The notes under the pieces are model-generated. The model was not told the origin of the DNA. It did no database searches and was given only the letters and a program-made list of their open reading frames with translations. The position numbers were made by a program, and so were the translations under genes. From Nocardioides eburneiflavus (lineage in GTDB: Bacteria; Actinomycetota; Actinomycetes; Propionibacteriales; Nocardioidaceae), in assembly GCF_004785795.1 (NCBI RefSeq), contig NZ_SRRO01000001.1:3968001-4032000 (forward strand): a stretch of 64,000 bases of DNA, in the 5' to 3' direction. Positions 1 to 8,363 of the stretch are shown in pieces; the first letter of the stretch is position 1, and the number at the start of each line of letters is the position of its first letter.

Positions 1-934
1 GATCTGGGGAGCAATAGGCTGCCTCGGCATCGCCGTCGGCGTTGCGCTGGGCGGCGTCCTCACCACGTGGACCAGCTGGGAGGCCATCTTCTGGATCAAC
101 GTGCCGATCGGCGTTCTGGTCATCGCCGCCACCCTCCAAGTCGTCGCGAAGGACCACAAGGGACCCGCCAGCCTGGCCCAGTTCGACGTTCCCGGGGCCT
201 GGTCGGCGTCGGATCACTCGCCACCTTGATGTTCACCCTGGCGCGTGTGGAGTCCCAGGACTGGGCCTCCCTCCAGACCGCTCAGCAGCCCTTGGTGCAC
301 CCGCACACCTGGAGGATCTCGAGCCTGGTGTCGAGCACCACGGTGATGCTCGCCATCACCGGACTCCTCATGGCAGTGGTGTTCCTGACCTCCATCCTCG
401 GACAGACGGCCCTCGGCTACTCCCCCTGGAGTCCGGACTCGCGTTCCTTCCGCTCGCCGCGACCCTCGTCGTCGGCACCCACCTCGCCGCTCACGGCAGT
501 GCCCACCTCCCGGTCCGCACCATTGCCGCCTTCGGCCTCGCCGTCGTCGCAACCGGTGGCGTCCTCCTCTCCCGGGCCGACGACGCGTCCTCCTACGTCG
601 GCGGACTGCTCCCCGGACTGTGCCTCATCGGGGTCGGTGCGGGCCTGGTGTTCGCTGCCGTCGCCGGCACTGCCATGAGCGGCGTTCGCGCCGAGCACGC
701 CCGCATGGCATCGGGATTCCTGATGACGGGACACGAAGTCGGCGCAGCCGTCGGAGTGGCCGTCATGTCAGCTATCGCGGGCACGGCGGGCAACCTCGCG
801 GCGGCATCAGGCGTGGCCGAGGCGTACGGTCGCGGCGCCCAGACCATCACCGTCGCGGCCGTGGTTTCGCGGTCCTGGCCGCCGCATGGATGCTCAGCGG
901 CAAGGCCTACGCCGCTCACATGCACATGCACTGA
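1..934 (+). pseudogene. MFS drug-efflux transporter, C-terminal part, frameshifted
   Basis: This is the C-terminal two thirds of a DHA2 (EmrB/QacA-like) 14-helix efflux protein; the N-terminus lies before the window. Reading starts in frame at base 2 with the typical WEAIFWINVPIG motif, but the frame breaks near 200, 420 and 865. Each break continues coherent hydrophobic transporter sequence in the next frame, for example GFLMTGHEVGAAVGVA near 715-760 and a His-rich end AHMHMH at 934. Three single-base shifts in 0.9 kb make a functional product unlikely. Real decay fits the neighbouring insertion sequences; clustered sequencing errors are the alternative. Confidence 0.8.
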
Positions 935-2001
935 CTGAGGCCGCAGTCGAGGCGTCCGTCCTGGACACGTCTGGTGGTCTCGTGGATGCCGATGAGCCGA
1001 GATGACGAACCGACAGTGTGCTGGTTCAGGACATCCCGGACACATGTCTCACGACATCCCGGACAGATGTCTCAAGACATCCGCGACACCGCGCTGATGC
1101 TCAGCCATGTCAAAGGCACGCTTGGTCATCACCGCCGTTGTCGTGGAGGGGCGACCCGTCGCCGAGGTCGTCGCGACCTACGGCGTGTCCCGCTCGAGGC
1201 TCTACGAGCTCCTCGCCCGCTACCGAGACGAGGGCGAAGCCGCCTTCGAACCCCGCTCCAAGGCCCCGAAGACCTCGCCGAGAGCAACCCCGCCCGCGAC
1301 CGTCGACCCGGTCCTCACGCTGCGCAAGCAACTCCTCGAAGCCGGCCACGATGCTGGCGCGGAAACGATCTGCTGGCACCTGCTCCAGCACCACGAGGTG
1401 AGGCTGGCGCGGGCCACGATCCACCGGATCCTGACCCGCCACGGCGCCGTCACCCCCGAGCCGCGGAAGCGACCCAAGTCGTCCTACATCCGGTTCGAAG
1501 CAGCAATGCCGAACGAGTGCTGGCAGTCCGACTTCACCCACTACCCCCTCACCGACACAGCAACCTTCCCCAAGGGCGTGGAGATCATCACCTGGCTCGA
1601 CGACTGCACCCGCTACGCCCTGCACATCTCCGCACACCGGGCGATCACACCCCGATCGTGAAGGCCACCTTCCGCGAAGCCGCAGGTCAGCACGGCATCC
1701 CCGCCTCGACATTGACCGACAACGGGATGGTCTACACCGTCCGCCTGGCCGGCATCGGTCGCCGCGGCGGCCGCAACGGCTTCGAGCAACAACTCCGCGA
1801 CTGGCACGTCGTGCAGAAGAACAGCCGGCCCAACCACCCCACCACCTGCGGGAAGGTCGAACGCTTCCAGCAGACCATGAAGAACTGGCTACGCGCCCAG
1901 CCCACCCAGCCCGCCACCATCGCAGCACTACAGACGCTGCTGGACCGGTTTGAACCGCCCCGGGATGTCCGGAGAGCTGATTCGTTGGAAGGATCACTCT
2001 C

Positions 2002-2325
2002 ATGGCACGTCCCTCGAAGTACCCGCCCGAGTTGCGTGAGCGCGCGGTGCGGATGGTGTTGGAGTCGCGTGTGGACTATCCGCACGAGGCGGCTGCGATC
2101 AGGTCGATCGCGGCGAAGCTCGGGATCACCTCGACCGAGTCGGTGCGCAAGTGGGTCAGGCAGGCCGAGATCGATGGTGGTGTCCGGGCCGGGAAGACCA
2201 GCGAGGAGCTGGCTGAGATCAAGGCGCTGAAGCGGGAGAACGCCGAGCTGCGGCGGGCGAACGAGATCTTGAAGAGCGCCTCGGCTTTCTTCGCGGCGGA
2301 GCTCGACCGCCCCAACAGGTATTGA
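2002..2325 (+). CDS. IS3-family transposase OrfA (partial element)
   Basis: A 107-residue DNA-binding subunit with an N-terminal helix-turn-helix (residues about 8-55, motif ESVRKWVRQAE) and a leucine-zipper-like coiled coil (LAEIKALKRENAELRRANEILK, about 70-95). It has the same sequence as the downstream copy at 2624-2947. It could be expressed, but its orfB partner in this copy is truncated. The ATG follows GGAAGGATC, a good ribosome binding site. Confidence 0.85.
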   Translation: MARPSKYPPELRERAVRMVLESRVDYPHEAAAIRSIAAKLGITSTESVRKWVRQAEIDGGVRAGKTSEELAEIKALKRENAELRRANEILKSASAFFAAELDRPNRY

Positions 2326-2572
2326 TCGACTTCATCGACACCCACAGGGCCGACTACGGGATCGAGCCGATCTGTCGTGTGCTCGCCGAGCACGGGATCA
2401 AGATCGCCCCGTCGACCTACTACGACGCCAGGGTTAGACGGCCCTCGCGACGTGCTCGGCGTGACGCCGAGATCGTCGCGGTGATCGCGGCCGAGAGGGG
2501 CCGGCAACGGCTGCTGGCGCGGTTCGGGTCACGCAAGATGTGGCTCCACCTACGCCGGCAGGGTCACGACGT
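2322..2572 (+). pseudogene. IS3-family transposase OrfB, truncated
   Basis: The first 83 codons match OrfB of the complete copy up to GHDV. The sequence then runs straight into the left end of the second IS copy, losing the whole DDE catalytic domain. The open frame reads on into the next copy to 2852, but that extension is not transposase. It starts with TTG overlapping the end of orfA. Confidence 0.85.
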
Positions 2573-2623
2573 TGAACCGCCCCGGGATGTCCGGAGAGCT
2601 GATTCGTTGGAAGGATCACTCTC

Positions 2624-2947
2624 ATGGCACGTCCCTCGAAGTACCCGCCCGAGTTGCGTGAGCGCGCGGTGCGGATGGTGTTGGAGTCGCGTGTGGACTA
2701 TCCGCACGAGGCGGCTGCGATCAGGTCGATCGCGGCGAAGCTCGGGATCACCTCGACCGAGTCGGTGCGCAAGTGGGTCAGGCAGGCCGAGATCGATGGT
2801 GGTGTCCGGGCCGGGAAGACCAGCGAGGAGCTGGCTGAGATCAAGGCGCTGAAGCGGGAGAACGCCGAGCTGCGGCGGGCGAACGAGATCTTGAAGAGCG
2901 CCTCGGCTTTCTTCGCGGCGGAGCTCGACCGCCCCAACAGGTATTGA
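2624..2947 (+). CDS. IS3-family transposase OrfA
   Basis: A 107-residue helix-turn-helix subunit of the complete element, identical to the upstream copy. It has the HTH in the first half and a coiled coil in the second. Its stop overlaps the OrfB start by four bases (TATTGATC). In IS3 elements this arrangement yields either separate proteins or an OrfAB fusion by -1 frameshifting. I do not see a classic A-rich slippery heptamer at the end of orfA, so re-initiation at TTG is also possible. Confidence 0.9.
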   Translation: MARPSKYPPELRERAVRMVLESRVDYPHEAAAIRSIAAKLGITSTESVRKWVRQAEIDGGVRAGKTSEELAEIKALKRENAELRRANEILKSASAFFAAELDRPNRY

Positions 2948-3864
2948 TCGACTTCATCGACACCCACAGGGCCGACTACGGGATCGAGCCGATCTGTCGT
3001 GTGCTCGCCGAGCACGGGATCAAGATCGCCCCGTCGACCTACTACGACGCCAGGGTTAGACGGCCCTCGCGACGTGCTCGGCGTGACGCCGAGATCGTCG
3101 CGGTGATCGCGGCCGAGAGGGGCCGGCAACGGCTGCTGGCGCGGTTCGGGTCACGCAAGATGTGGCTCCACCTACGCCGGCAGGGTCACGACGTGGCCAG
3201 GTGCACGATCGAGCGGCTGTACCGCCAGCAGGGCTGGGAGGGCGCACGACGGTTGAAGAAGGTCCGCACCACCATCGCCGATCCCGCGGCCGACCGTCCC
3301 CTGGATCGTGTGGACCGGCAGTTCTGGGCTGCGCGTCCGAACCAGCTGTGGGTTGCTGACTTCACCTACGTCGCGACCTGGTCCGGCACCGTCTACGTCG
3401 CATTCATCTTCGACGTGTTCTCCCGCCGCATCGTGGGCTGGCGGGCAGCGACGAGGATGACGACCGACCTGGTCCTCGACACTCTCGAGCACGCGATCTG
3501 GACTCGCCAGCAGGCCGGCATCACCGACCTGTCGGGGTTGGTCCATCACACCGATGCCGGGTCGCAGTACGTCAGTTTCGCGTTCACCGAACGGCTCGTT
3601 GACGAGGGCGTCGACCCTTCTGTCGGATCGGTCGGCGATGCCTACGATAACGCGCTCGCCGAGTCTCAGATCGGGCTCTACAAGGCTGAGCTGATCCGTC
3701 CCGAAGGACCTTGGCGCGGTGTCGAGCACGTCGAGCTCGAGACCCTCAACTGGGTCGACTTCTTCAACAACGAGCGCCCGCACGAGGCCATCGACGACCT
3801 GACCCCGGTCGAGGCCGAAGAACTTCACTACGCTGCAAGAAACCAGCTCACGCCGACCGGCTGA
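2944..3864 (+). CDS. IS3-family transposase OrfB, DDE catalytic subunit
   Basis: A 306-residue rve-type integrase core that cuts and joins the element ends. The catalytic triad is visible: Asp in WVADFTYV, Asp in HHTDAGSQY and Glu in DNALAESQIG, the last two separated by the usual 35-residue spacing. The N-terminal HTH_21 region (about 1-90) precedes it, and the FFNNERPHEAI motif closes the core. The full reading frame and intact triad suggest it could still mobilise both copies here. The start is TTG, overlapping orfA. Confidence 0.92.
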   Translation: MIDFIDTHRADYGIEPICRVLAEHGIKIAPSTYYDARVRRPSRRARRDAEIVAVIAAERGRQRLLARFGSRKMWLHLRRQGHDVARCTIERLYRQQGWEGARRLKKVRTTIADPAADRPLDRVDRQFWAARPNQLWVADFTYVATWSGTVYVAFIFDVFSRRIVGWRAATRMTTDLVLDTLEHAIWTRQQAGITDLSGLVHHTDAGSQYVSFAFTERLVDEGVDPSVGSVGDAYDNALAESQIGLYKAELIRPEGPWRGVEHVELETLNWVDFFNNERPHEAIDDLTPVEAEELHYAARNQLTPTG

Positions 3865-4252
3865 GCCACCAAACCCAGCCTCCGGAAACTCCGGGGCGGT
3901 TCAGTTCCAGCGCGAATACAACCAGCAGCGACCACACCGATCCCTGCCGCACCGCGCCACCCCGGCCGCGCTCTACGACACCATGCCAAAGGCCCTACCC
4001 GGCCCCAGCCGCGAACCCGACACCCACGACCGAATCCGGCACGACCGCGTCGACAAGTCCGGCAGCGTCACGCTGCGCATCGCCGACAAACTCCGCCACA
4101 TCGGCGTCGGACGAACCCACGCCCGAACCCACATCATCCTGCTCGTCCACGACCTCGACGTCCGCATCGTCAACGCCATCACCGGCGAACTCCTCCGCGA
4201 GCTCACCATCGACACCAGCAAGGACTACCAACCACGCAACCCCAAATGAAGA

Positions 4253-4286
4253 ACACCCGAACCTACGTTTCCGTAGGTCCGGGTGT
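4253..4286 (+). terminator. Strong stem-loop after the IS481 transposase
   Basis: Two nested perfect stems: ACACCCG pairs with CGGGTGT, and ACCTACG pairs with CGTAGGT around a TTTC loop, separated by single unpaired bases. It starts three bases after the transposase stop and lies inside the element's right end. It probably terminates transposase mRNA or blocks transcription across the end. Confidence 0.6.
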
Positions 4287-4311
4287 CCGCGATGTCCTGC
4301 GACATCACACA

Positions 4312-4349
4312 GTCGGGCTGACAGGATTTGAACCTGCGACCCCTTGACC
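4312..4349 (-). other. tRNA-Pro 3' half (attachment-site remnant)
   Basis: On the minus strand this reads as the 3' half of a proline tRNA. It has the anticodon-stem strand TCAAG, variable loop GGGTC, T arm GCAGG-TTCAAAT-CCTGT, acceptor strand CAGCCCG and discriminator A. The match ends in the anticodon loop, and bases to the right are not tRNA. A break in the anticodon loop is the usual crossover position of tyrosine recombinases that use tRNA genes. No encoded CCA is present. The IS481 element abuts its 3' end. Confidence 0.65.
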
Positions 4350-4671
4350 TTGAACAGGCTGAGAAGCGCGTTTGGTCCTACTTGCTCCCACCGGCTCTGA
4401 CCTGCAAAGACCCCGACTCGAGGCCTTGCTGGACTTTGTGCGAACGAGTCCGCATTGGCCGGAATCTGACGAGGTTTTCGACCAGTAGACGTCCATCGCT
4501 TTGCGCTGGGGTGCGGTGGCCGTCAATGCCGCAGCCTCCGGCTAGGTTCAGCGACACGCGCCCCGGAAGCACAGCGCGGTCCCGCAGTTCCGCGTGACCC
4601 CAATCCGCTTGGGCATGCCGGCAGGTGTTGCACACGTCGGGCTGGGGGGCGACTGCGATCGCAACGCCACC
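4350..4671. other. 322 bp without recognisable gene
   Basis: The open frames here are short, lack conserved motifs and overlap on both strands. I recognise no protein fragment, RNA or repeat. It probably belongs to the former element attached at the tRNA-Pro remnant. Confidence 0.4.
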
Positions 4672-4914
4672 TCACATCTGGCCTTGAGGCATTCTGGCCC
4701 GGTAGCTCGCCGTCGCGACGTCGGCGCCCGCCTCGAAGTACGCGCGGTGCATGGCCGCGATCTCAGCGACGCCGCCGCGGAGCAGCCGGGCGGTCCACAG
4801 GTCATCGGACAGGTCGTGACCTCGGTCCTCCAGAGCATTGGACATCTCGCAGTCGAGGATCACCATGCTGCGCTTGAACACGTCGTCGAATCGCGGCACC
4901 GATGCAGTCTGCAT
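4672..4914 (-). pseudogene. Homocysteine S-methyltransferase, N-terminal stub
   Basis: An 80-residue reading frame matches only the beginning of the roughly 300-residue homocysteine S-methyltransferase family. It keeps VPRFDDVF, then VILDCEMSNALEDRGHDLSD, then YFEAGADVATASY. The glycine pair normally found in VLDGG is replaced (DCEM). The zinc-binding cysteines near the C-terminus are absent because the frame ends after about 75 family residues. It is a truncated remnant, probably non-functional, and faces away from the response regulator gene. Confidence 0.7.
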
Positions 4915-5029
4915 CCTCACGCCCGTGGGTAGACGGGAGACCGTGCCGAAGGCGAGATGACACGGTCCGAAGGGACGTGACCGCTCCTCCGGGCTTGCCC
5001 TGATGACGGCGACGCACGGCACGACGAGA

Positions 5030-5410
5030 ATGCGGGGTATGCCGCCCGCGCGCGTGTTGGTCGTGGACGACCACGAAGGGTTTCGGGTGGTGGCGCGCGC
5101 GCTCCTGGAGGCTGACGGGCTCCAGGTGGTGGCGGAGGCGATCGACGGCGTGACGGCGGTGGAGGCCGCCGAGCGGCACGAACCCGACCTGGTGCTGCTC
5201 GACGTCCACCTGCCGGATCTCGACGGCTTCGAGGTGAGTCGGCTGCTGGCCCGGCTGCCAACGCCGCCGATCGTGGTGCTCACCTCGAGTCGACCGATCG
5301 GGGACCTGCACCGACGTGTGGCGGAGAGCCCTGCGGCGGGCTTCATCGCGAAGGACGGCCTGTCGGGCGCCGCGCTCTCGGCGCTGATCGCAGGCGGGCG
5401 GCCGTGCTGA
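5030..5410 (+). CDS. Single-domain response regulator (receiver only)
   Basis: A CheY-like receiver of about 126 residues with no output domain. The acidic pocket is VVDDHE, the phosphorylated aspartate is D58 in LLDVHLP, and the conserved lysine is in AKDGLSG. The family is closest to NarL-type receivers, whose HTH is missing here: the gene stops right after the fifth beta/alpha unit. Its end overlaps the GTG of the next kinase gene by seven bases, so they are co-translated. The start could be ATG 5030, 5039 or 5003; 5030 follows ACGACGAG. It may act as a phosphate sink or a carrier between the kinases and the second regulator. Confidence 0.85.
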   Translation: MRGMPPARVLVVDDHEGFRVVARALLEADGLQVVAEAIDGVTAVEAAERHEPDLVLLDVHLPDLDGFEVSRLLARLPTPPIVVLTSSRPIGDLHRRVAESPAAGFIAKDGLSGAALSALIAGGRPC

Positions 5411-6687
5411 TCCTCCTGGACGCGGCGGCGGGGCTCGCGCTGCTGGCCGTGGGGCTGATGGGCTGGACGAGGGCTCGCACGAGCGCGGCGTTCGCGACGG
5501 CGGCCGGTATGGCGTGGTTCGCGGCGTCGGCGTGGCCGGAGACGGCCCTGCTGCACCGCCCGCTGCTGCTCCACGCCGTCGTCGCGCTGGCGGGCACGTG
5601 GGGCCGACCCGTCGTGCCGCGGGCGCTGATCGTGGCCGCGTGGGTGGGCATCGCGCTGCCCGCTGCCGTGCAGTCATGGGTGTCGGTGATCCTGGCGGCG
5701 CTGTGCCTCGCGTCGGCGTTCGAGCTCCGGGCGAGCACGCGACAACTATGGCGAGCGACGGCGTCGCGGCAGGCGCTGGTGGTGCTGGCGGCGGGGCTCG
5801 CGCTCCCGTGGCTGGAGCGGCTGGTCTGGCCGCGCTACGCCGACGCGGGGCTACCGCTCGGCACCTACCTCGCCGCCGTCATCCTCTGCGCCGGCGCGCT
5901 CCTGCGCGGGATCGCTGCCCCGGGACTCCACGACACCGACGCGGTCGTCGAGCTGTCCGGGCGGACGCCGGCGGAGGCGGCGGTCGAGCTCGCGCGGCTC
6001 GCGCAGGACGAGTCGGACCCCAGGCTCCGCGAGGCGATTCGCCAGGCGGTCGCGCTCCTCGATGACAACGCGCGGCTGCAACTCGAGCTCGCGCAGCGCA
6101 TCGACGACGTACGTGCGTCGCGCCTACGACTGAGCGACGCGGCCGTCCAGGAACGCCGACGCCTCGAAGGCGTCCTGGCGCACGGCGCGATGCGCTACCT
6201 CGACGAGCTCGAGGAGTGCCTCGGTTCGGCGGGCGATAGCGAGCCGGTCCGCGCCTGCCTCGACGAGATCACCCGCACCCGCGAGGACCTCGAGCAGCTC
6301 GGCCGCGGCCTCCATCCGCGCTCCCTCACCGAGCACGGCCTCGCAGCCGCGCTCTCCGACCTCAGCCGGCGCAGCACCCTCCCGATCGAGGTGACCGCAC
6401 CCGTGGGCAGGTGGCCGGAGCGCATCGAGTGCGCGGTCTGGTATGCCCTGGCGGAGTCCCTCGCCAACGTCTCGAAGCACGCCCAGGCGACCCGGGCCTC
6501 GGTGACCGTGGAGTGCTCGGACGACGAGCTGCGCGCGATCGTCACCGACGACGGGGTCGGCGGAGCGGTGCTCATCGGCGGCGGCGGGCTGGCCGGACTC
6601 GTCGACCGGCTCGCCGTCGTGGATGGCACGGTCGACGTGGTGAGCACCCCCGCGGGCACCACCGTGACGCTGGCGGTGCCGCTGTGA
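5404..6687 (+). CDS. NarL-type histidine kinase lacking the canonical phospho-acceptor His
   Basis: A 427-residue membrane sensor with several hydrophobic helices in residues 1-185, then a coiled linker, a HisKA_3-like dimerisation helix and an HATPase domain. The dimerisation motif reads ERRRLEGVLAHGAM where the family has ERRRLExxLHDGAQ. The acceptor position is therefore A259, and a histidine appears only at the next residue (H260). The ATPase half looks intact: N355 in ESLANVSKHA, D382-D383 in TDDGVGGA, and the GGGLAGLVDRL lid. It starts GTG at 5404 and ends TGATG, overlapping the next kinase. It may be a catalytic partner for that kinase rather than a self-phosphorylating enzyme. Confidence 0.88.
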   Translation: MLILLDAAAGLALLAVGLMGWTRARTSAAFATAAGMAWFAASAWPETALLHRPLLLHAVVALAGTWGRPVVPRALIVAAWVGIALPAAVQSWVSVILAALCLASAFELRASTRQLWRATASRQALVVLAAGLALPWLERLVWPRYADAGLPLGTYLAAVILCAGALLRGIAAPGLHDTDAVVELSGRTPAEAAVELARLAQDESDPRLREAIRQAVALLDDNARLQLELAQRIDDVRASRLRLSDAAVQERRRLEGVLAHGAMRYLDELEECLGSAGDSEPVRACLDEITRTREDLEQLGRGLHPRSLTEHGLAAALSDLSRRSTLPIEVTAPVGRWPERIECAVWYALAESLANVSKHAQATRASVTVECSDDELRAIVTDDGVGGAVLIGGGGLAGLVDRLAVVDGTVDVVSTPAGTTVTLAVPL

Positions 6688-8363
6688 TGCGGGTCCTGCG
6701 GGTCGTCGTCATCGTGGCGGGCCTGGCCGGCCTGGTCGCCGTCGTCCCTGTCGTCCACAGCTCCCCCGACGCGACGTATGGCGGCGCGGACGTCCGGCTC
6801 CTTGTGCTCGAGGTCGCGGCCGCGCTTGCCCTGCTGGGCTTGTCGGCGGCGGGGCCCGCCCGCGCCTCGTCCCTGCTCGTCGGCATGGCCGGAGCCATGT
6901 GGATCGTTCCCGAGCTCGCCGGCGGCGTGGACGTCCCGCTGACCGCGCGGACCGCGGCCGACGCGCTCCCGCCACTGCTCGTCGCCACGCTCCTCGTCGC
7001 CGCACTGCTGCGCGACGCCGCACCGGGAAGCGTGGCCGTCTGGACGCTCGCCGGCGCGGGTGTGGCCGCGGGTGCCCGACTCCTGTTCGTCGATCCCTTC
7101 GACCGCCTCGACTGCTGGCGCGCCTGCGAGCACAACCCGCTCCTACTCGGTGACGGCCTTCCCGTCCTCGAGACGCTGGGCCGAGCGGGCGTGGTGGTCG
7201 GCGTCGGCTGGGCCGCCGTCATCTGGTGGCGGCGCCGACTGAGCCCGTCAGGGGCCGACCTCGCGAGGTGGGCGGTCGTCGCTGCCGCGGGCGTGTGGCT
7301 GGTGGTCCCGCCGAGCGGTATCACCTCGGCCACCGACGACGTGGCGGCCGTGACGGCGTTCGTGGTCACCCAGGTCGCCGTCCTGACCTGGCTGGCGCTC
7401 GAGGTCAGAGACGTCGTGCTCCGGTGGCGATTGGAAGCCAGGCTCGCCCGCCAGGTGAGCCTCATCCCGGCCGGCCGCGATCCCGAGGAGCTGGTCCACA
7501 GCATCCGCGCGGCGGTGCGGGAGCCCTTGCTGCGCCTGGCCTTCTGGGCTCCCGAGCGCAACGCGTTCGTCGACTCGCGTGGTCGCCTCACCGACCCGGC
7601 GCCAGGGCCGAACGAGCGGACGACGACCTTCACCCGAGAGGGCAAGGTCGTCGCGGCGTTCACCCACCCGGCGCGGCTGGACTCCCAGCGCCTGGAACGT
7701 GCCCTCGGTCCCGCCCTCCTGCTCGCGCTCGAGAACGGCCAGCTGAGGGCAGCCGCCCTTGCCGAGCTCGGCGAGCTGGAGCGGTCGCGCGCCCGTGTCG
7801 TGGAGCGGGCAGCGCTGGAGCGACGACGACTGGAGCGCAACCTGCACGACGACGCCCAGCAGCGCGCAATGTCGCTGTCGCTCCTGGTGCGGATGCTTGA
7901 GGGACGCTCCCCGGTCGCCCCCGTCGTCGTGCACCGCGCCGCCCTACTAACTCGCGCCCTCACCGAGGAGCTGCGGCGCGTGGCGCGCGGCATCTATCCC
8001 GCCGTCCTGGCCGACACCGGCCTCGCCGGCGCCGTGCTCGACCTCGCCGAACGCTCCACCGATGTGCCCGTCCTAGTGGGCGACCTCCCCGACGTGCGCT
8101 GCCCCGGGATGGTCGAGACCACGGCCTACCTTGTGGTCAGCACGGGCGTCGAGGACGCCCGACGAGGCGGCGCGAGCGAGGTCAGGGTGCACGGCGCACG
8201 GGTCGCCGACGGGCTCCGCGTCCTCGTCGAGGACGACGCCACGGCACCCGCCAGTGGAGCCGAAGAGTTGACCGACCAGGTGGGCGCCCTCGGCGGCACA
8301 CTGGTGATCGACGGAATCCCAGGACGCCGACGGATCGAGGTGGTGCTGCCGTGCGAGTCGTGA
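6687..8363 (+). CDS. NarL-type histidine kinase with degenerate ATPase domain
   Basis: A 558-residue membrane sensor: hydrophobic helices over about residues 5-240, a GAF-like linker (250-340), a coiled coil, and a textbook HisKA_3 motif ERRRLERNLHDDAQQR with the acceptor at H387. The C-terminal domain aligns to HATPase_c but has lost the working parts. The N-box Asn is gone (TGVEDARRGGA). The G1 box reads VEDDATAPA without its glycines. The G2 lid reads SGAEELTDQV instead of GLxGLxxR. It probably cannot bind ATP. The ATG overlaps the previous stop (TGATG), so the two kinases should be made in equal amounts. The start at 6687 was chosen for that coupling. Confidence 0.88.
   Translation: MRVLRVVVIVAGLAGLVAVVPVVHSSPDATYGGADVRLLVLEVAAALALLGLSAAGPARASSLLVGMAGAMWIVPELAGGVDVPLTARTAADALPPLLVATLLVAALLRDAAPGSVAVWTLAGAGVAAGARLLFVDPFDRLDCWRACEHNPLLLGDGLPVLETLGRAGVVVGVGWAAVIWWRRRLSPSGADLARWAVVAAAGVWLVVPPSGITSATDDVAAVTAFVVTQVAVLTWLALEVRDVVLRWRLEARLARQVSLIPAGRDPEELVHSIRAAVREPLLRLAFWAPERNAFVDSRGRLTDPAPGPNERTTTFTREGKVVAAFTHPARLDSQRLERALGPALLLALENGQLRAAALAELGELERSRARVVERAALERRRLERNLHDDAQQRAMSLSLLVRMLEGRSPVAPVVVHRAALLTRALTEELRRVARGIYPAVLADTGLAGAVLDLAERSTDVPVLVGDLPDVRCPGMVETTAYLVVSTGVEDARRGGASEVRVHGARVADGLRVLVEDDATAPASGAEELTDQVGALGGTLVIDGIPGRRRIEVVLPCES

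Larger units (their letters stand above)
1951..2572 (+). mobile_element. IS3-family element, left 622 bp only
   Basis: It begins with the same left terminal sequence (TGAACCGCCCCGG) as the complete copy that follows. It carries orfA and the first 83 codons of orfB, then stops where the second copy starts. Its left flank is IS481 DNA ending in GTT (1948-1950). The same GTT follows the right end of the complete copy (3904-3906), so the two copies together occupy one 3-bp-duplicated target. Confidence 0.85.
1951..3194 (+). repeat. Tandem direct repeat, 2 x 622 bp
   Basis: Bases 1951-2572 and 2573-3194 read the same in every stretch I compared, and the encoded proteins are identical. The repeat junction coincides with the left terminus of the IS3-family element. 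This favours insertion of one copy into another, followed by loss of one right part, over a random tandem duplication. Confidence 0.85.
2573..3903 (+). mobile_element. Complete IS3-family insertion sequence, 1331 bp
   Basis: Terminal inverted repeats lie at 2573-2596 and 3880-3903, agree at about 21 of 24 positions, and both read TGAACCGCCCCGG inward. It contains orfA and orfB with the usual short overlap. The size and two-frame layout are typical of IS3. It is joined on its left to a 622-bp partial copy of itself, and on its right to the interrupted IS481 element through the GTT duplication. Confidence 0.9.
1107..4249 (+). pseudogene. IS481-family transposase, frameshifted and split by an insertion
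   Basis: The N-terminal segment (1107 to about 1645) has a helix-turn-helix (VVATYGVSRSRLYELLARY) and the start of the DDE core (WQSDFTHY). One base is missing near 1646-1650, and the reading then continues two frames on (TLTDNGMVYT, KVERFQQTMKNWL). At 1950 the gene is cut by IS3-family DNA and resumes at 3904. Removing bases 1951-3906 rejoins LLDRF with QREYNQQRPHRSL exactly in frame, which proves the interruption. Both lesions make it inactive. The last third (3983-4249) is an intact reading frame only as a fragment. Confidence 0.88.
1017..4309 (+). mobile_element. IS481-family insertion sequence, interrupted by IS3-family DNA
   Basis: The left end begins TGTG at 1017 and the right end finishes CACA at 4309. 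The outer 27 bases align as inverted repeats without a gap and share CAGGACATC and CGGACAC. The flanking trinucleotide CAG (1014-1016 and 4310-4312) may be the target duplication, although IS481-family duplications are often longer. The transposase inside is frameshifted and split by the IS3-type insertion at 1951-3903. Without that insert the element would be about 1.34 kb, normal for the family. Confidence 0.8.

Noticed and set aside
2322..2852. A chimeric 176-codon OrfB-like protein
   Set aside because: After 83 real codons it reads the left end and orfA of the next IS copy out of frame.
4378..5677. Several Arg/Pro-rich frames opposite the receiver and kinase genes
   Set aside because: They are high-GC shadows; only the 80-codon methyltransferase stub inside this stretch shows family motifs.
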